DNA of 64,000 nt from Psychrobacter sp. UBA3962. GTDB taxonomy: Bacteria > Pseudomonadota > Gammaproteobacteria > Pseudomonadales > Moraxellaceae. This document shows, in pieces, positions 62,192 through 64,000 of this stretch; position 1 is the first letter of the stretch, and each line of letters opens with the position of its first letter. A program made the position numbers and the translations under genes. The notes under the pieces were generated by a model. It was not told the DNA's origin and did no database searches. It saw nothing but the letters and a program-made list of their open reading frames with translations. The DNA is taken from NCBI RefSeq assembly GCF_002385225.1, contig NZ_DGDC01000013.1, forward strand, positions 62,001 through 126,000. The letters run 5' to 3'.

Positions 62192-62719
62192 CTAAGCGGC
62201 TTCTTTTGCGTCTTTTACTGCTGCAACAGTACGTACAAACTTGCCTGGTACTTCTTTCATAGTACGTGCAAGCTTGGTTACTGGTGCCTTCATTGTTGCC
62301 ATCAAGATAGACAGTGCTTCGTCGCGTGTTGGAAGTTTAGCTACGCGCTCTAATTCCTCAGGACCAAACAACTCACCACCAACTGATACAAGCTTTGGCT
62401 CTAAAGCTTTATGTTCTTTGCTGAACTCATAAATAACACGAGCAGCTGAACCTAAATCTTCAGTAGAAAAAGCCAGTAACAATGGGCCAACCATCTTATC
62501 TGACATGCACTCAAAGTTAGTACCTTCAAAAGCACGCTTAGCTAGCGTGTTTTTAACTACTTTAAGTACAACACCTTTCTCACGTGCTTGAACACGTAGT
62601 TCAGTTAACTGACCTACTTCAAGACCGTGATAATCAGCAGCAACTGCTGAATAAGCATTTGCAGCAACTTCAGACACTTCAGCCACAACTTTTTGTTTCT
62701 GTTCTAGCGTTAATGCCAT
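62192..62719 (-). CDS. rplJ: Ribosomal protein L10
   Basis: A 176-residue protein forming the base of the L7/L12 stalk. It begins MALTLEQKQKVVAEV and contains EKGVVLKVVKNTLAKRAFEGT, both family-typical. The ATG at 62719 is chosen because the sequence matches family N termini from there and AAGGAG lies nearby; the frame also extends to 62755. In E. coli L10 with L12 represses its own translation by binding the leader; a nested stem structure lies just upstream here (62759-62843). Confidence 0.98.
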   Translation of the reverse strand: MALTLEQKQKVVAEVSEVAANAYSAVAADYHGLEVGQLTELRVQAREKGVVLKVVKNTLAKRAFEGTNFECMSDKMVGPLLLAFSTEDLGSAARVIYEFSKEHKALEPKLVSVGGELFGPEELERVAKLPTRDEALSILMATMKAPVTKLARTMKEVPGKFVRTVAAVKDAKEAA

Positions 62720-63165
62720 GAGTTGACTCCTTGATCTCTTCAACATTGCTTTCACAATGCCGAATTGACGTTTCTATTACTAAAGCTACTGGTCAAATAT
62801 TAACTAAATAATTTTTGACCACTCTAGTAACGCTGAATACGGCACCTTTATCAGAATGAATAAGAAACTAAATGGATAAACTCTATTTAATTCCCATGAT
62901 CAAACTTTTTTGGTCACCGTCTGCGTAGGCCAATATTGGGCTAATAATGATTAGAAAACCAAACATTAACACCAACATCAATTAACAGTATGCCTACGGT
63001 TATAAATCAAAAGATTTACTTCCTCAACATACCTACCTACGGTCTTAGACAGCATAGCTTTGGCTAAGCTGACCTAATATTTTAATACTTTAAATTTGGG
63101 TGATAATTCAAGTCTCAAATAAGGAGAGCTCAAATTATCACTAAATAACTAATAAATTAGTTGAA
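62720..63165 (-). promoter_or_regulatory. rplA-rplJ intergenic leader region
   Basis: No gene lies in these 446 nt. Besides the nested L10-type structure at 62759-62843 there is a long-range perfect 7-bp pair, CGTAGGC at 62924-62930 with GCCTACG at 62992-62998, which could extend the fold. Confidence 0.6.
62759..62843 (-). promoter_or_regulatory. Candidate L10 autoregulatory leader structure
   Basis: Three nested complementary segments enclose each other: GCCG/CGGC with flanking ATT/AAT (62759-62766 with 62836-62843), TTACTA/TAGTAA (62777-62782 with 62825-62830) and GGTCAAA/TTTGACC (62791-62797 with 62814-62820). Such a bulged long hairpin, 39 nt upstream of rplJ, is where the L10(L12)4 repressor site is expected. 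Matching to the L10 leader family was not computed. Confidence 0.6.
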
Positions 63166-63867
63166 TTACTTAGCCATGCGGTATGGTAGTGGATCTAATG
63201 TGATGCCAGGACCCATAGTGCTTGATAAAGTAATTTTCTTAATGTAGATACCTTTAGAAGTAGCTGGCTTAGCACGACGGATGTCTGATAATAAAGCCTG
63301 TACGTTCTGCTGGATTTGCTCAACAGTGAAACCAACCTGACCGATAGTGGTGTGGATGATACCTGCTTTGTCTACACGGTAAGTAGCCTGACCTGCTTTA
63401 GCGTTTGCAACTGCTTCAGCAACGTTAGGAGTAACTGTACCTACTTTAGGGTTAGGCATTAAGCCACGTGGACCTAGGATAGTACCTAACTGACCCACTA
63501 CACGCATGGCGTCTGGAGCTGCAATAACAACGTCAAAGTCTAGGTTGCCCGCTTTAACTTGTTCTGCAAGATCTTCCATACCCACTACGTCAGCACCAGC
63601 TTCTTTAGCAGCATCAGCAGCAGCGCCTTGGGCGAATACAGCGATACGCTTAGTTTTACCAGTACCTGCAGGTAGGTTAGTTGCACCACGAACTACTTGG
63701 TCTGATTTACGTGGATCAACACCTAGGTTGATAGCGATATCAACTGACTCTTTGAATTTAAGAGGAGGTAGTTCGTTTAAAATAGTTACCGCTTCTTCAA
63801 GAGTGTATAACTTTTCGTTTTCTACACGCTCAGCGATCAATTTTTGACGTTTAGTAAGCTTACTCAT
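63166..63867 (-). CDS. rplA: Ribosomal protein L1
   Basis: A 233-residue protein of the L1 stalk. Recognisable parts are MSKLTKRQKLI, GVDPRKSDQVVRGATNLPAGTGK, and the signature ILGPRGLMPNPKVGTVT at about 130-146. L1 is also the translational repressor of rplK-rplA in E. coli. It directly abuts rplK: the rplA start codon is at 63865-63867 and the rplK stop at 63868-63870. Confidence 0.98.
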   Translation of the reverse strand: MSKLTKRQKLIAERVENEKLYTLEEAVTILNELPPLKFKESVDIAINLGVDPRKSDQVVRGATNLPAGTGKTKRIAVFAQGAAADAAKEAGADVVGMEDLAEQVKAGNLDFDVVIAAPDAMRVVGQLGTILGPRGLMPNPKVGTVTPNVAEAVANAKAGQATYRVDKAGIIHTTIGQVGFTVEQIQQNVQALLSDIRRAKPATSKGIYIKKITLSSTMGPGITLDPLPYRMAK

Positions 63868-64000
63868 TTACACACCCTCCACATCGATGCCCATTGAACG
63901 CGCAGTACCAGCGATGGTACGTACAGCAGCGTCCAGGTCAGCAGCAGTCAAATCAGCATTCTTAGTTTGCACGATTTCTTCTAGCTGTGCACGAGTAACT
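63868..64000 (-). CDS. rplK: Ribosomal protein L11, C-terminal part (runs off the window)
   Basis: Only the last 44 codons are inside the window. They read VTRAQLEEIVQTKNADLTAA and end GTARSMGIDVEGV, matching the L11 C-terminal RNA-binding domain. It is the first gene of the rplKA-rplJL-rpoBC block, continuing to the right. Confidence 0.96.
   Translation of the reverse strand, partial: VTRAQLEEIVQTKNADLTAADLDAAVRTIAGTARSMGIDVEGV

Overview
The window looks like chromosomal DNA of a gammaproteobacterium of the Moraxellaceae, most likely Psychrobacter or a close relative. The genus is an inference from moderately AT-rich DNA, the character of the proteins and pairings such as mutS-fdxA and coaD-ferredoxin; no database search was run. 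Most of the window is core genome. I see no prophage, insertion sequence, CRISPR array or replication origin.

Layout. Positions 1-4607 hold uvrA and a flavin monooxygenase-like gene. Positions 4658-10889 hold small accessory genes: an AT-rich beta-propeller gene, DUF503, GFA, LysE, a nitroreductase, DUF368 and a two-gene ThrE-type exporter. Positions 11100-21664 hold housekeeping genes: gor, smpB, coaD, a ferredoxin, ygiQ, a lipoprotein DsbC, hom and a thiolase. Positions 22092-24251 hold two DUF2382 stress-type proteins and an acidic lipoprotein. Positions 24405-31180 hold secA and divergent mutS-fdxA. Positions 31272-39200 (minus strand) hold a type IV pilus tip cluster pilV-pilW-pilX-pilY1 followed by two pilin genes. 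Positions 39336-45924 hold comF, pldA, a lipoprotein, dsbD and an unrecognised gene. Positions 46191-46719 hold three tRNA genes (Pro, Arg, His) behind a near-consensus promoter. Positions 46769-49864 hold a McrBC-type nucleotide-dependent restriction pair. Positions 49952-52181 hold three small genes. Positions 52566-64000 hold the ribosomal protein and RNA polymerase operon rplK-rplA-rplJ-rplL-rpoB-rpoC, all on the minus strand.

How the parts work together. Envelope redox folding is represented by DsbC (periplasmic isomerase) and DsbD (its electron donor). The pilus cluster encodes the minor pilins and the PilY1 adhesin that prime and cap type IV pili. uvrA and mutS cover nucleotide excision and mismatch repair. 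mcrB/mcrC form a compact defence module lying just upstream of the tRNA promoter. The rpl-rpo operon shows a folded leader before rplJ, and between rplL and rpoB a terminator followed by a separate promoter.

The items most worth a second look are the McrB that lacks an N-terminal target-recognition domain, a DUF2382 protein ending in an EF-hand-like loop, the AT-rich cytosolic beta-propeller gene, the long rpoB leader, and paired hairpins upstream of the nitroreductase gene. I did not find a clearly new multi-gene system.
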